Assembly (NCBI GenBank): GCA_035362835.1 | Contig: DAOSDY010000004.1 | Span: 1-64,000 of the forward strand | Reading direction: 5' to 3' | From: Melioribacteraceae bacterium | Lineage (GTDB): Bacteria > Bacteroidota > Ignavibacteria > Ignavibacteriales > Melioribacteraceae | Length of the DNA stretch: 64,000 nt | Shown: piece after piece, positions 45,430-54,416 of the stretch | Numbering within the stretch: the stretch's first letter is position 1 | Layout: the number at the start of each line of letters is the position of its first letter | Position numbers and translations under genes: made by a program | Notes under the pieces: generated by a model | Told to the model about the DNA's origin: nothing | The model's database searches: none | Seen by the model: only the letters and a program-made list of their open reading frames with translations

Positions 45430-48400
45430 ATGAGTCGAATTAAACAATTGTTTTCTTTTGTTGCTCTTTTGGTTGTTTTGTTTAGCTATCAGTCTATATT
45501 TGCTCAGGGCGTTACCACGTCTGCAATCGGCGGTTTGATTGTTGACCAGAATGGTAATGCACTCCCCGGTGCAAATATTATAGCTGTACATGAACCATCA
45601 GGTACGCAATATGGAACAAGTTCCCGTGATAACGGAAGGTTTAATATCATGGGTTTAAGAGTAGGCGGACCCTACAAAGTAACTGTTTCATTTGTCGGTT
45701 TTGAAAACCAGGTAAGGGAGAATATCTACCTTTCACTTGGTATTACCACAGACTTGGATTTTACAATGAGAGATGTATCGGTTGGATTGGGTGAAGTCAC
45801 CGTCACCGGCCAGCGCGATGCTATCTTCAGCTCCGAAAGAACCGGTGCTTCAACATCTATTTCTAAAGATGCTATTCAGGTTCTTCCTACTATCTCCAGA
45901 AGGATCGGAGATTTTACAAGATTAACTCCGCAGGCAGCCGGAAGTTCTTTCTCCGGTCAGGATAACCGTCTCAACAATATTACAATCGACGGTTCCTATT
46001 TCAATAACTCATTCGGTCTTGCCGGTCAGCCCGGTGATAGAACCGGTGTTTCCCCGATTTCAATTGATGCTATCGAACAGGTTCAGGTTAACATCGCGCC
46101 TTTCGACGTCCGTCAGGGTAACTTCGTCGGTGCTGGTATCAATACTGTAACAAAGAGCGGTGATAACGAATACAGAGGCGCTCTTTATTACACATTCAGA
46201 GATGAAAGTCTTGTTGGTACCGAAGCTAAATTACTTACTGTTAACCCGGGTACATTCAGCTACAATCTCTTCGGCGGAACTGTAAGCGGTCCTATCATTA
46301 AAAACAAACTCTTCTTCTTTGCTAATTTTGAATCCGATGCTCTTACTGAACCTGGTACAACATTTCTTGCAAATACCGGCGGCCAGACTGTCGGCGGTAA
46401 CGTTACTAGAGTTCTGAAATCTGATATGGATGCTTTAAGCAGTTTCCTCAGCTCTAAATTCGGGTATGATACAGGACCGTACGAAGGATACGACCACGAA
46501 ACTCCTTCGTTAAGATTCATTTTTAAATTGGATTACAACCTGAATGAAAACAACAAATTCAGCTTGCGTTATACCCATCTCGATTCCGATACTGATGTAC
46601 TTCTCTCAAATTCATCTTCATTAGGATTTGGTAACAGAAGAACCAGTACTCAGGCATTGAACTTCCGTAATTCCAACTATATGATTATGGAAAATATCCG
46701 TTCGATAATCGGCGAGTGGAACTCAGTTCTCAGTAAGAACCTGACAAACAATTTGATTGTTGGATATAACTACAGCGATGAAAGCCGCGATTCTAGAGGT
46801 ACTTTCTTCCCGTTCGTGGATATTCTTAATGCAGGTTCAACCTATACTTCATTCGGTTTCGAACCTTTCACTCCTAATAACGAACTTCGTTATTCCAGTA
46901 TTCAGTTACAGAATAATTTAACTTATTATGCCGGAGATCATACACTTACTTTCGGTATCAGTGCTGAAAGCTATGAGTCTGAAAACGTATTCTTCCCGGG
47001 TTCACAGAGCGTTTATGTGTACAGCTCACTTAATGATTTCTATACAGACGCTAACGACTATTTAGCAAATCCAAACAGAACCACTTCACCTATTACACTG
47101 CGTCGTTTCCAGTTAAGATGGGCAAATATTCCTGGAATGGAAAAACCGGTTCAGCCTCTTGAAGTACTGTATGCCGGTGCTTACATTCAGGATGAATGGC
47201 AGGCAACTAAAGATCTTAAATTCACAATCGGTTTAAGACTCGACGTTCCGTTCTTTGGCGAAACCGGATTCCAGAATGCAAATGCTGACGCACTCGTATT
47301 CCAGGATGAAAACGGTAACCCTGTTCAGTACGAAACCGCAAAACTTCCTGACGCGAACATCCTCTTCTCACCAAGAATCGGTTTCAACTGGGATGTTTAC
47401 GGCGACCGTTCCACACAGTTGCGTGGCGGTACCGGTGTCTTCACTGCAAGACCGGCTTATGTCTGGATTTCAAACCAGATCGGTAATACAGGCGTTTTAA
47501 CAGGATTTGAAGCAATTGATAATACAAAGAACAGACCGTTCAATCCGGATCCGAATAAATATAAACCGGCAAACGTTACAGGCGCGCCTGCTACAAGTTA
47601 TGAACTCGCTTTAACAGATCCTGATTTCAAATTCCCTCAGATCTGGAGAACTAACTTTGCAGTCGACCAGAAATTACCGTTCGGTTTAGTTGGTACAGCT
47701 GAACTGATTTACAGCAGGGATGTAAACGGCGTTTACTATATTAATGCTAATCTCCCGACTCCTCAGTCGGCATTCAAAGGTTTTGTTGATACACGTCCGA
47801 GATGGACAACCAATAGAATCAACAATGCTACAGGCAACCAGGTTGCAAACGCAATCGTACTGAAGAATCAGGATGTCGGATATTCATATGATATCGCATT
47901 CTCACTCGAAAAACCGTTTGCTAACGGATGGTTTGCAAAAGCTGCTTACCGTTACGGCGTTTCCAAGAATACAGTTGATCCAGGATCAATTGCTTTCGGT
48001 TCCTGGAATAACAATCAGCATGCTGGCAATCCTAACAATCCTGGCGTTGGTTATTCTGCTAACTCACCGGGTCACAGATTCTTTGCTGCTTTATCCTACC
48101 GTGCAGAGTATTTCAACTTCGGCGCAACAACATTCTCACTCATTCTCGATTCATATACCGGTGGAAATGCAAGCTACGTATTCAGCGGCGATCTTAATGG
48201 CGACGGCGGAACAAGCAACGACCTTATCTACATCCATCGCAATAAAACAGAAATGAATTTCGAAACTTATTCAGCCACTGTCTCCGGTAAATCTGTTACC
48301 TTTACAGCCGCTCAGCAGGCAGAAGCATGGGATAAATTCATTAAACAGGACGAATACTTAAACGAAAACAGAGGCAAATACGCTGAACGCAATGCTGTAT

Positions 48401-48714
48401 TCCTCCCGATGGTTACACGTGTCGACTTCGCAGTTACTCAGGAAGTCTTCACTGAATTATTCGGTAAGAGAAATGCTCTTCAGTTCAGAGCGGACATCCT
48501 CAACGTTGGCAACTTCCTGAACAAAAACTGGGGTGTTAGCAAGAGCTTTGTTTCTACATCACCTCTCATCTCCCGCGGTGCTGATGCTGCAGGTAAAGCA
48601 CTCTACAGACTGAGAAATATCGGAGATAAACTGATGACTACTTCTTATCAGGATAATGCCGGTATCGGTGACGTTTACAGAATTCAGTTCTCAATCAGAT
48701 ATATGTTCAACTAA
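45430..48714 (+). CDS. Oar-like TonB-dependent outer-membrane receptor
   Basis: A 1094-residue outer-membrane protein. A signal peptide (1-25, ending FAQ) precedes a carboxypeptidase regulatory-like domain (about 32-118), a plug region with NNITIDGSYFNNSFGL and FDVRQGNFVGAGINTVTKSG (typical of the Oar family), and a long barrel ending in YRIQFSIRYMFN. It differs from the STN receptors and from SusC. The Oar family is linked to protease secretion or adhesion in Myxococcus; the role here is unknown. It is probably monocistronic, ending in the terminator at 48731. Confidence 0.9.
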   Translation: MSRIKQLFSFVALLVVLFSYQSIFAQGVTTSAIGGLIVDQNGNALPGANIIAVHEPSGTQYGTSSRDNGRFNIMGLRVGGPYKVTVSFVGFENQVRENIYLSLGITTDLDFTMRDVSVGLGEVTVTGQRDAIFSSERTGASTSISKDAIQVLPTISRRIGDFTRLTPQAAGSSFSGQDNRLNNITIDGSYFNNSFGLAGQPGDRTGVSPISIDAIEQVQVNIAPFDVRQGNFVGAGINTVTKSGDNEYRGALYYTFRDESLVGTEAKLLTVNPGTFSYNLFGGTVSGPIIKNKLFFFANFESDALTEPGTTFLANTGGQTVGGNVTRVLKSDMDALSSFLSSKFGYDTGPYEGYDHETPSLRFIFKLDYNLNENNKFSLRYTHLDSDTDVLLSNSSSLGFGNRRTSTQALNFRNSNYMIMENIRSIIGEWNSVLSKNLTNNLIVGYNYSDESRDSRGTFFPFVDILNAGSTYTSFGFEPFTPNNELRYSSIQLQNNLTYYAGDHTLTFGISAESYESENVFFPGSQSVYVYSSLNDFYTDANDYLANPNRTTSPITLRRFQLRWANIPGMEKPVQPLEVLYAGAYIQDEWQATKDLKFTIGLRLDVPFFGETGFQNANADALVFQDENGNPVQYETAKLPDANILFSPRIGFNWDVYGDRSTQLRGGTGVFTARPAYVWISNQIGNTGVLTGFEAIDNTKNRPFNPDPNKYKPANVTGAPATSYELALTDPDFKFPQIWRTNFAVDQKLPFGLVGTAELIYSRDVNGVYYINANLPTPQSAFKGFVDTRPRWTTNRINNATGNQVANAIVLKNQDVGYSYDIAFSLEKPFANGWFAKAAYRYGVSKNTVDPGSIAFGSWNNNQHAGNPNNPGVGYSANSPGHRFFAALSYRAEYFNFGATTFSLILDSYTGGNASYVFSGDLNGDGGTSNDLIYIHRNKTEMNFETYSATVSGKSVTFTAAQQAEAWDKFIKQDEYLNENRGKYAERNAVFLPMVTRVDFAVTQEVFTELFGKRNALQFRADILNVGNFLNKNWGVSKSFVSTSPLISRGADAAGKALYRLRNIGDKLMTTSYQDNAGIGDVYRIQFSIRYMFN

Positions 48715-48730
48715 TATTCTGTTGAAAAGA

Positions 48731-48760
48731 AAAAGCCCGCTTCAAAAGCGGGCTTTTTTA
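48731..48760. terminator. Bidirectional terminator
   Basis: AAAAGCCCGCTT / AAGCGGGCTTTT with a 3-base loop and a T run, between the Oar-like gene and the convergent yajQ gene. Confidence 0.92.
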
Positions 48761-48783
48761 TTTTAAAGATCGGAGGTTTTTCG

Positions 48784-49281
48784 CTATTTATAATTCGTAA
48801 ACTGGACCGGGAAATCGAGATCCGCTTCTTTTACTAGTTTAATAATTGCCTGAAGGTCATCAATTTTTGATGCGGTTACCCTTATCTGTTCGTCCTGTAT
48901 CTGGGCGTTTACTTTCAGTTTGCTTTCTTTAATCATTTTTGTGATCAGTTTTGCATTCTCTTTGGATATGCCCGATTGAAGATCTATTACTTGTTTAATT
49001 CTACCTCCGGCCGCCGGTTCGGGCTCTGAGTACTTTAAAGCCTTTATCGAAATTCCGCGCTTAATAAATTTTGTCTGTAATATATCTACCGATTGTTTAC
49101 GGGAATACTCGTCCTTCGTATTGATCGAAAGCTGTTTGTCTTTCTTGTTAAGTAGCAGCTCCGTTTTGGAATCTTTAAGATCGTAACGTTGCTGAACCTC
49201 TTTAATCGTTTGATTGATGGCGTTGTCTACCTCCTGAAAATCAATCTCTGAAACTATGTCGAATGAATGATTTGATGCCAT
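48784..49281 (-). CDS. yajQ: YajQ-family nucleotide-binding protein
   Basis: A 165-residue cytosolic protein of the YajQ family (DUF520), reported in some bacteria to bind cyclic di-GMP. The start SFDIVSEIDFQEVDNAINQ and the segment GISKENAKLITKMIKESKLKV are family signatures, as is the near-C-terminal VTASKIDDLQA. The length is typical. AAGGAATTCC precedes ATG 49281. No c-di-GMP enzyme genes lie in the window. Confidence 0.93.
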   Translation of the reverse strand: MASNHSFDIVSEIDFQEVDNAINQTIKEVQQRYDLKDSKTELLLNKKDKQLSINTKDEYSRKQSVDILQTKFIKRGISIKALKYSEPEPAAGGRIKQVIDLQSGISKENAKLITKMIKESKLKVNAQIQDEQIRVTASKIDDLQAIIKLVKEADLDFPVQFTNYK

Positions 49282-49482
49282 GGAATTCCTTTTTTAAAAA
49301 ATTGGACTTTTTACGACATAAAAATAGTAATAACAAACAATTAAAAGTAACCTTTGATATTCTAAAATGTAAAGTTTATATTATAAATGAATTTTATTGA
49401 ATCTGAATTTCTGCTGCTCAACTCCTTTTCAGAAGATTAATATGTGTAAAGCTCAAAGTTTGCTAATTATATTTTCAGAGGG

Positions 49483-50700
49483 ATGGTAAGAAAAGTTAAG
49501 TATTTTATTCTGATAATGATTGTTGTTTATTCGCATGTTCTTTCTCAAAGTGATCTGCAGATCGCCGGAAATATATCCGGTGAGGGATTAGAGAATGTAT
49601 CTGTCAGGGATACAGAATCGGAACTGTTCATTGAATTTGAAAACAGGGTCTATCGTTTCGAAATTGATGCGCTTGTTCGGGTCCTGAAATTAATTTCACC
49701 GGAAATCGGACAGTACCAAAAAATCAATCTTCTAATTAAAAACAAGAATGTTCCGGTAACTCAAATTTCTGTCTCTGCAAAAGATCTTCTAAGTTGGAAT
49801 AAAGGAGAAATCAGTAATACCGAATTTTCGGAATTAATTCAGATTGATCTTGATAATCATTTTGATTCATGGTCCAAAGCTGCAAAGTCCGGCTATCAGA
49901 ATTCGTCAAACCTGCGTTTTGATATTGTACTCAAGCCGACTTACAGATTTCAATTCGGAGTTTTTTCAAATCCTGTCCTTTACCAGTTAAATTTTGCTCC
50001 GCATATCGAATTCGGATTGTGGAAAGGGATGACAGGACTATTCGAAGTTACATTCCCGATTCATAATGATTTTACACCTTCAGAAGATTCAATTAGAGCG
50101 AGCAGGATTGTTCTCAATCAGACTGCTCGATTGGGGAATTCGACTTTTATTTCGGGTTCGATCGGTTATTTCACTTTAAACAGGTACGGTTTCGATCTTG
50201 AGACCAGAACATTCTTTCTCAATGGTGATTTATCTTTGGGATTGAATCTGGGATATACTGGTTACGCTTTCTTTGCAGGGAAAAAATTGTATTACTCGGA
50301 TTTGTATCAGTGGACCGGTTCGTTGGGGATAGATTACAGGATAAGGGAATACGATTTATCCCTGGCTGTGACAGCCGGCAAATTTTTATTATTTGATAAT
50401 ACAATTCGCTTTGACATTTACAGAGATTTTGGTGAAATTCAGGTGGGCTTTTTTGCAATGCGTTCTCTTGAGGGTATTTCTAATGGAGGGTTTAGTTTAT
50501 CTATTCCTTTGTTCCCTTCGAAATACTGGAACCCCGGTTTCTTCAGAATTCGAACTACTGAATACTTAGATTATTCTTATAGAGTTAAAATTGCTGATCA
50601 GATTGGTTTAAAATATGATACCGGATTCAGTCTCTCCGGTTTCATTGAAAAACTGAATCCAGGATTTATTAAGAATTATTTAGGTAAGAGATTAAATTAA
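49483..50700 (+). CDS. YjbH-like exported beta-rich protein
   Basis: A 405-residue exported protein with a signal peptide (1-21, ending LSQ), a soluble domain (about 25-130) and a barrel-like C-terminal part. The segment GISNGGFSLSIPLFP followed by a Tyr-rich end resembles YjbH proteins tied to exopolysaccharide secretion. No exopolysaccharide synthesis genes are adjacent, so this role is only suggested. The SD is AGAGGG. The lipoprotein gene begins 26 bases downstream, probably on the same transcript. Confidence 0.6.
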   Translation: MVRKVKYFILIMIVVYSHVLSQSDLQIAGNISGEGLENVSVRDTESELFIEFENRVYRFEIDALVRVLKLISPEIGQYQKINLLIKNKNVPVTQISVSAKDLLSWNKGEISNTEFSELIQIDLDNHFDSWSKAAKSGYQNSSNLRFDIVLKPTYRFQFGVFSNPVLYQLNFAPHIEFGLWKGMTGLFEVTFPIHNDFTPSEDSIRASRIVLNQTARLGNSTFISGSIGYFTLNRYGFDLETRTFFLNGDLSLGLNLGYTGYAFFAGKKLYYSDLYQWTGSLGIDYRIREYDLSLAVTAGKFLLFDNTIRFDIYRDFGEIQVGFFAMRSLEGISNGGFSLSIPLFPSKYWNPGFFRIRTTEYLDYSYRVKIADQIGLKYDTGFSLSGFIEKLNPGFIKNYLGKRLN

Positions 50701-50726
50701 AATTCTATTATATATAGGAGTGTATC

Positions 50727-52013
50727 ATGAATAAGAAAAAGATACATTGGTTAAGCGTATTCGGTTCAGTCATTCTGGTTTTCTTTTTCCTTTTTCTTGC
50801 CGGATGCGAAAGTTCACGTGTTGGTCCGGAACTACCGAGACCTAATACGCCGCCGCCGCCGGCTCAGCCAATTATTCTTGCTGCTAGTGTAAAGGATGCT
50901 TCTAATCTTTCGCCGATTGTGGGTGCGACAATTAGAATCACCAAAGCTGATAATTCACTGGTTACGACTTTATTGACGGATAATAGCGGAAAATATTCCT
51001 ATAATGTTACCACTATTACTGAAAATACATTGATTGTAAGCGCCTCTAAAGACGGTTATGGATTCGGAAGTAAAACGGCGGAAATTAAAAAAACCGTTAA
51101 TACCGCTCTGGTTGATGATATTCTCTTAAAAAAACTTGTTGTAGCGTCTGCTCCGGTTACACCGGCAACTGGCGGAACTGCAACCACAACAAGTACACAG
51201 ACAGTTTCAACTACACCTTTAACTGTTACTGTCCCGCCCAATGCTGTCCCGCAGAATATAACACTAACTGTTGCGGCCGTTCCTGCTGCATCTGTTCCGT
51301 TACCCCCAGCTCCAAATCAGGCTATACAGACTGCAGCCGTTTTCGGACCATCGGGAACGCAGTTTGCAGTTCCCGTGCAGGTCTCAATGCCGCTACCAAA
51401 CAAGCAGGCAGCTGGTAAGACATTCACATTACTTAAACTGAATGAAACTAATAATACCTGGACAAACACCGGAATAACTGCAACTGTCGATGGGTCGGGT
51501 ACAAATGTTACAGCTTCACTATCGAGCTTTTCAACTTATGCCACTGCTGATGATATTGTTCTTAATACTACGACAGGTACACCTTCAACTCAGGATATTG
51601 AAACAGTTACATTATCAACCGGTACAACCTCCAAATCATACAGCCAGACAAGCACAAGTTCTGTAACAGTGACCGGAACAGTTAGCAATCAGTGGATTAC
51701 GGACGTTGTAAACTTAGCAACAAGAAATAAGAATTTAGGAACAACTACTAAGACTCTTCAATTTAATTTCCCTGCATTGCCGAGTGAATATCTCAGGAAT
51801 GGAGTTCAGTATAATCCTGCTAGCCCTAATGAAGCTGGCGACTGGACTTACAGATGGTATGTTGTAAGAACATCAGTTACAACCACATCAACTGCTTCCG
51901 GAGGAACAGCGCCGAATAATTATTCTGCAACAGTTCAGATAATCGAACAGTCAGTTACTATAGATGCGGCAAGATCAGGCTGGGTCTGGGTTAAACACGA
52001 TCAGGGAGGATAA
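50727..52013 (+). CDS. Lipoprotein with carboxypeptidase-regulatory-like and ZU5-like domains
   Basis: A 428-residue predicted lipoprotein with lipobox LAGC near residue 27 and a short Pro-rich linker (NTPPPPAQP). A carboxypeptidase regulatory-like beta-sandwich covers about 48-125. A Thr/Val-rich domain (about 145-270, LTVTVPPNAVPQNITLTV and a LNETNNTWTNTG block) recalls ZU5/GAIN-type modules. The Thr-rich C-terminal region (about 275-428) is not recognised. The heavy Thr content fits an exposed surface protein. The SD is ATAGGAG. It is likely co-transcribed with the YjbH-like gene. Confidence 0.65.
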   Translation: MNKKKIHWLSVFGSVILVFFFLFLAGCESSRVGPELPRPNTPPPPAQPIILAASVKDASNLSPIVGATIRITKADNSLVTTLLTDNSGKYSYNVTTITENTLIVSASKDGYGFGSKTAEIKKTVNTALVDDILLKKLVVASAPVTPATGGTATTTSTQTVSTTPLTVTVPPNAVPQNITLTVAAVPAASVPLPPAPNQAIQTAAVFGPSGTQFAVPVQVSMPLPNKQAAGKTFTLLKLNETNNTWTNTGITATVDGSGTNVTASLSSFSTYATADDIVLNTTTGTPSTQDIETVTLSTGTTSKSYSQTSTSSVTVTGTVSNQWITDVVNLATRNKNLGTTTKTLQFNFPALPSEYLRNGVQYNPASPNEAGDWTYRWYVVRTSVTTTSTASGGTAPNNYSATVQIIEQSVTIDAARSGWVWVKHDQGG

Positions 52014-52026
52014 TCAGATTTTTAAG

Positions 52027-52060
52027 AGGGGAGTTTATTTGTTAAACTCCCTTTGTTTTT
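52027..52060 (+). terminator. Terminator after the lipoprotein gene
   Basis: AGGGGAGTTTA pairs with TAAACTCCCTT, followed by TGTTTTTT. Confidence 0.8.
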
Positions 52061-52072
52061 TGAATTGGAACA

Positions 52073-52135
52073 ATTGTCGGGGTGGGGAGATTCGAACTCC
52101 CGACCTTGGCGCCGAAGGCGCCACGCGCTAACCGG
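52073..52135 (-). pseudogene. Partial tRNA-Pro-like copy (3' portion)
   Basis: On the minus strand this has the D-loop half (CCGGTTAGCGCG), an anticodon-like arm, and a T arm plus acceptor 3' end identical to tRNA-Pro at 52387-52461 (34 bases shared). All parts are in the same spacing, at an offset of 310. The 5' acceptor strand is missing. The anticodon arm is TGGCGCC-TTC-GGCGCCA, a 7-bp hairpin with no U33, so it cannot read codons. The downstream GIY-YIG gene ends inside it. Confidence 0.8.
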
Positions 52136-52379
52136 TTGAATGTTGATCGGAAAGGAATCTGCCAATGCCTCTCTTCTTGATTTTTGTTTCAAGGCGGATT
52201 GCTTCGGAGTTGGAGAAAAATTCTTTGGAAAAAACAAGTATCCAGGGAGCTCCAAATTTAGTAGATTTGTTCTGACCGGAATTGTGTTCGATTATTCTTC
52301 TGGAAAAATCATTGGTATGACCGACATAATACTTGTTCTTTGATTGGCTGAACAAAATATAAGTTGTAAAGAGGTTCAT
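52128..52379 (-). CDS. GIY-YIG nuclease-domain protein nested between tRNA copies
   Basis: An 83-residue single-domain protein of the GIY-YIG family. The YIL...YYVGHT motif sits in the first 21 residues, followed by SRRIIEHNSG and a Glu near KIKKR; related proteins cut DNA. ATG 52379 lies eight bases after the 3' end of tRNA-Pro. The stop TAG (52130-52128) lies within the D-arm of the partial tRNA copy, so the last codons are tRNA sequence. No SD is seen. The layout suggests an insertion element using the tRNA as its target (inference). Confidence 0.8.
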   Translation of the reverse strand: MNLFTTYILFSQSKNKYYVGHTNDFSRRIIEHNSGQNKSTKFGAPWILVFSKEFFSNSEAIRLETKIKKRGIGRFLSDQHSTG

Positions 52380-52386
52380 GTGATTG

Positions 52387-52461
52387 TCGGGGTGGGGAGA
52401 TTCGAACTCCCGACCTCTTCGTCCCGAACGAAGCGCGCTAACCGGGCTGCGCTACACCCCG
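52387..52461 (-). tRNA. tRNA-Pro (anticodon CGG)
   Basis: A complete 75-base cloverleaf. Acceptor arm CGGGGTG pairs with CACCCCG. The anticodon arm is CTTCG-TTCGGGA-CGAAG with anticodon CGG, and the T loop is TTCGAAT. CCA is not encoded. It is transcribed toward the GIY-YIG gene. Confidence 0.96.
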
Positions 52462-52548
52462 AAATGACAATTGCAAAAATAGAATTTTTATTGCAAGATA
52501 AAAAATCAAAAACGTTTTTTAATTAGTCCTCTCCTAAAGGAGGCAGAT

Positions 52549-53643
52549 ATGAAAAAATCATGTTTTATTTTCCTGTTACTGGCTGCGTTATTCATTACTG
52601 ATTCTCTTCAGGCACAATTAGCCAGGGATAGCTGGGGATTCGGATTCGGTTTCAAGTATCCGCGCTTTCTTAGCATTAATACTACTGTATTAAATGCCAA
52701 TTACGGCGGATTCCTTTCCATCCAGAGAAATTTTTCCGAACATGTTGGCCTTAGATTAAGCGGCGGTTATTCTCATATGGGAAGTGAATGGGTGGATCCT
52801 ACTGCAACAGTTCAATCAAGTACTACCGATTTAATCGGAGGAAACCTTGATCTCCTATTTTACCTTGCACCGTGCGCATCGGTCTCCCCTTATATTTTTG
52901 GCGGCGCTGGTGTCTCTTATAGAATGCTTGATAACAAATTAACCTTATCACTGGATGATAATGCAGTCGCCGGTCAGCTGAACAGCGGTATCGGTATTGA
53001 ATGGGAAATCGGATCCGACTGGGAATTGATTACGGAATTCGGATATAATCTTTTTCTAAATTCAGAACTCGAAGGAGCCGTGGGTGCCGGAGAAGTTAAC
53101 GGAAGAGATTCTTATCTCTCGGCAAATCTTGGTTTCCTCTGGTATTTCGACAAAGGGGAACCTTCCAAATATTGTCAGCTCTACAGCGGATTATCACAGC
53201 AGGTGCCTGATCCGGTTGACTACGACCGAATCGAAGAGATGATTAAGCGTCATATCCCTCAGGAAGTAGTTAAAGAGGTTGTTGTTGAAAAACCTGTTGT
53301 TACGTCCGGTAAATGGGTGCTTGTTGGTGTCAACTTCGATTTCAACAGTGCTAAGATTTCACCTGAATCCTACCCGATTCTCTATGATGCTGCCAAAACT
53401 TTATTATCGCAATCTGATGTGAGAGTTGAAATTCAGGGATATACAGATAACATCGGTTCAGAATCTTACAATATGAAACTTTCCCAGATGAGAGCCGATG
53501 CCGTGAAGGCCTATCTTCAATCCAAAGGCATTGCGGCAAGTCGTTTAAGAGCAGTTGGCTACGGTGAGTCTAATCCGGTTGCGGATAATAAGACTGCCGA
53601 CGGCAGGGCGATGAACAGAAGAATTGAATTTAAAATTCAATAA
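52549..53643 (+). CDS. OmpA-family outer-membrane protein
   Basis: A 364-residue protein with a signal peptide (1-22), an N-terminal beta-barrel (about 25-205) and a C-terminal OmpA domain (about 250-364). The latter has NFDFNSAKI, the peptidoglycan-contact Asp and Arg in GYTDNIGSESYN and RADAVKAYL, and a terminal NRRIEFKIQ. It links the outer membrane to peptidoglycan. The SD is AAAGGAGG. Confidence 0.94.
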   Translation: MKKSCFIFLLLAALFITDSLQAQLARDSWGFGFGFKYPRFLSINTTVLNANYGGFLSIQRNFSEHVGLRLSGGYSHMGSEWVDPTATVQSSTTDLIGGNLDLLFYLAPCASVSPYIFGGAGVSYRMLDNKLTLSLDDNAVAGQLNSGIGIEWEIGSDWELITEFGYNLFLNSELEGAVGAGEVNGRDSYLSANLGFLWYFDKGEPSKYCQLYSGLSQQVPDPVDYDRIEEMIKRHIPQEVVKEVVVEKPVVTSGKWVLVGVNFDFNSAKISPESYPILYDAAKTLLSQSDVRVEIQGYTDNIGSESYNMKLSQMRADAVKAYLQSKGIAASRLRAVGYGESNPVADNKTADGRAMNRRIEFKIQ

Positions 53644-53654
53644 GTTTTAAAATC

Positions 53655-53680
53655 AAGCCACCCTTTAGGGTGGCTTTTTT
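53655..53680 (+). terminator. Rho-independent terminator of the OmpA gene
   Basis: AAGCCACCC / GGGTGGCTT with a 4-base loop and T6. Confidence 0.92.
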
Positions 53681-53739
53681 ATTAATTGACTATTTACTTT
53701 TATCAGCGATTAATCTAATTTGACAATGAAAATTTTTGT

Positions 53740-53769
53740 CCTTTAATGTTATCCGGAGAGATAAAAAGG
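53740..53769 (+). promoter_or_regulatory. PyrR-binding hairpin in the pyr leader
   Basis: Upper stem TTATC / GATAA closes a CGGAGA hexaloop, matching the CNGNGA loop known for PyrR-binding RNA. A lower stem CCTTT / AAAGG is set off by a purine-rich 5' bulge (AATG), as in the known element. PyrR would bind here with UMP and lower expression of pyrR-pyrB-pyrC. Confidence 0.75.
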
Positions 53770-53804
53770 AATGAATCATATTACTATTTTTACAAAAATG
53801 AGAA

Positions 53805-53838
53805 CCTCGAAGGCGTAAGCCAACGGGGATTTTTTTTA
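53805..53838 (+). terminator. Attenuator terminator ahead of pyrR
   Basis: CCTCG / CGGGG (one wobble) with an inner GGC-GTAA-GCC hairpin, followed by T8. It lies just before the pyrR start and downstream of the PyrR-binding hairpin, consistent with attenuation control. Confidence 0.65.
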
Positions 53839-53857
53839 TCAGCCCGGAGTACCCGAT

Positions 53858-54400
53858 ATGGATATTAAAGCTAAAATAATCGATGAAGAGGGATTGAATA
53901 GAACCGTTACACGCCTGTCACACGAAATCCTTGAAAGAAATAAGGGCTCTAGAAATATTGTCTTAATTGGTATGAGGACCAGAGGCGAATTCCTCGCCGA
54001 AAGAATAAAATCGAAAGTTGCAGAAATTGAAAAGTTTGAACCGAGCTTTGGAGTCCTCGATGTTACTCTTTACCGGGACGACTTCCGTACCCGGCTAAAG
54101 CAACCTGAAATCTCTGTTACCAATATTACTTTCGATGTTAATGAAAAAGACATCATTCTTATTGATGATGTCCTTTATACCGGACGAACTGTTAGAGCCG
54201 CCCTTGATGCGGTTATGGACCTTGGAAGACCGAATACTATTCAGCTCTGTGTACTTGTAGACAGAGGTCATAGAGAATTACCGATTAAAGCCGATTTCGT
54301 CGGAAAGAATATACCAACTTCTATTAACGAAGAAGTGAGAGTACGTCTTAAAGAAATTGACGGAGAGGATGCAGTCTATTTAGTTAATGCACCAAAGTAA
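53858..54400 (+). CDS. pyrR: Bifunctional pyr operon regulator / uracil phosphoribosyltransferase
   Basis: A 180-residue PyrR. The PRPP-binding motif LIDDVLYTGRTV is at 101-112, and the N-terminal ELMQR-type segment and LVDRGHRELPIKADFVGKN are typical of RNA-binding PyrR proteins. It both regulates the operon through its leader RNA and can make UMP from uracil. It is the first gene after the PyrR-binding hairpin; pyrB follows 17 bases after its stop. Confidence 0.96.
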   Translation: MDIKAKIIDEEGLNRTVTRLSHEILERNKGSRNIVLIGMRTRGEFLAERIKSKVAEIEKFEPSFGVLDVTLYRDDFRTRLKQPEISVTNITFDVNEKDIILIDDVLYTGRTVRAALDAVMDLGRPNTIQLCVLVDRGHRELPIKADFVGKNIPTSINEEVRVRLKEIDGEDAVYLVNAPK

Positions 54401-54416
54401 AATTGAGAGAGTTTTT

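Noticed and set aside
52073..52135. Functional second tRNA (anticodon read as UUC)
   Set aside because: The 5' acceptor strand is missing, U33 is absent and the anticodon loop collapses into a 7-bp stem.
52022..52255. Minus-strand 77-codon ORF ending beside the partial tRNA
   Set aside because: Part of it translates tRNA sequence (the RREFESPHPD-type peptide is a common artefact of reading a tRNA T arm) and it overlaps the better supported GIY-YIG gene in another frame.
53719..53747. TTGACA with TTTAAT as the pyr operon promoter
   Set aside because: Transcription from it would begin inside the PyrR-binding hairpin and destroy it; a start further upstream is needed.
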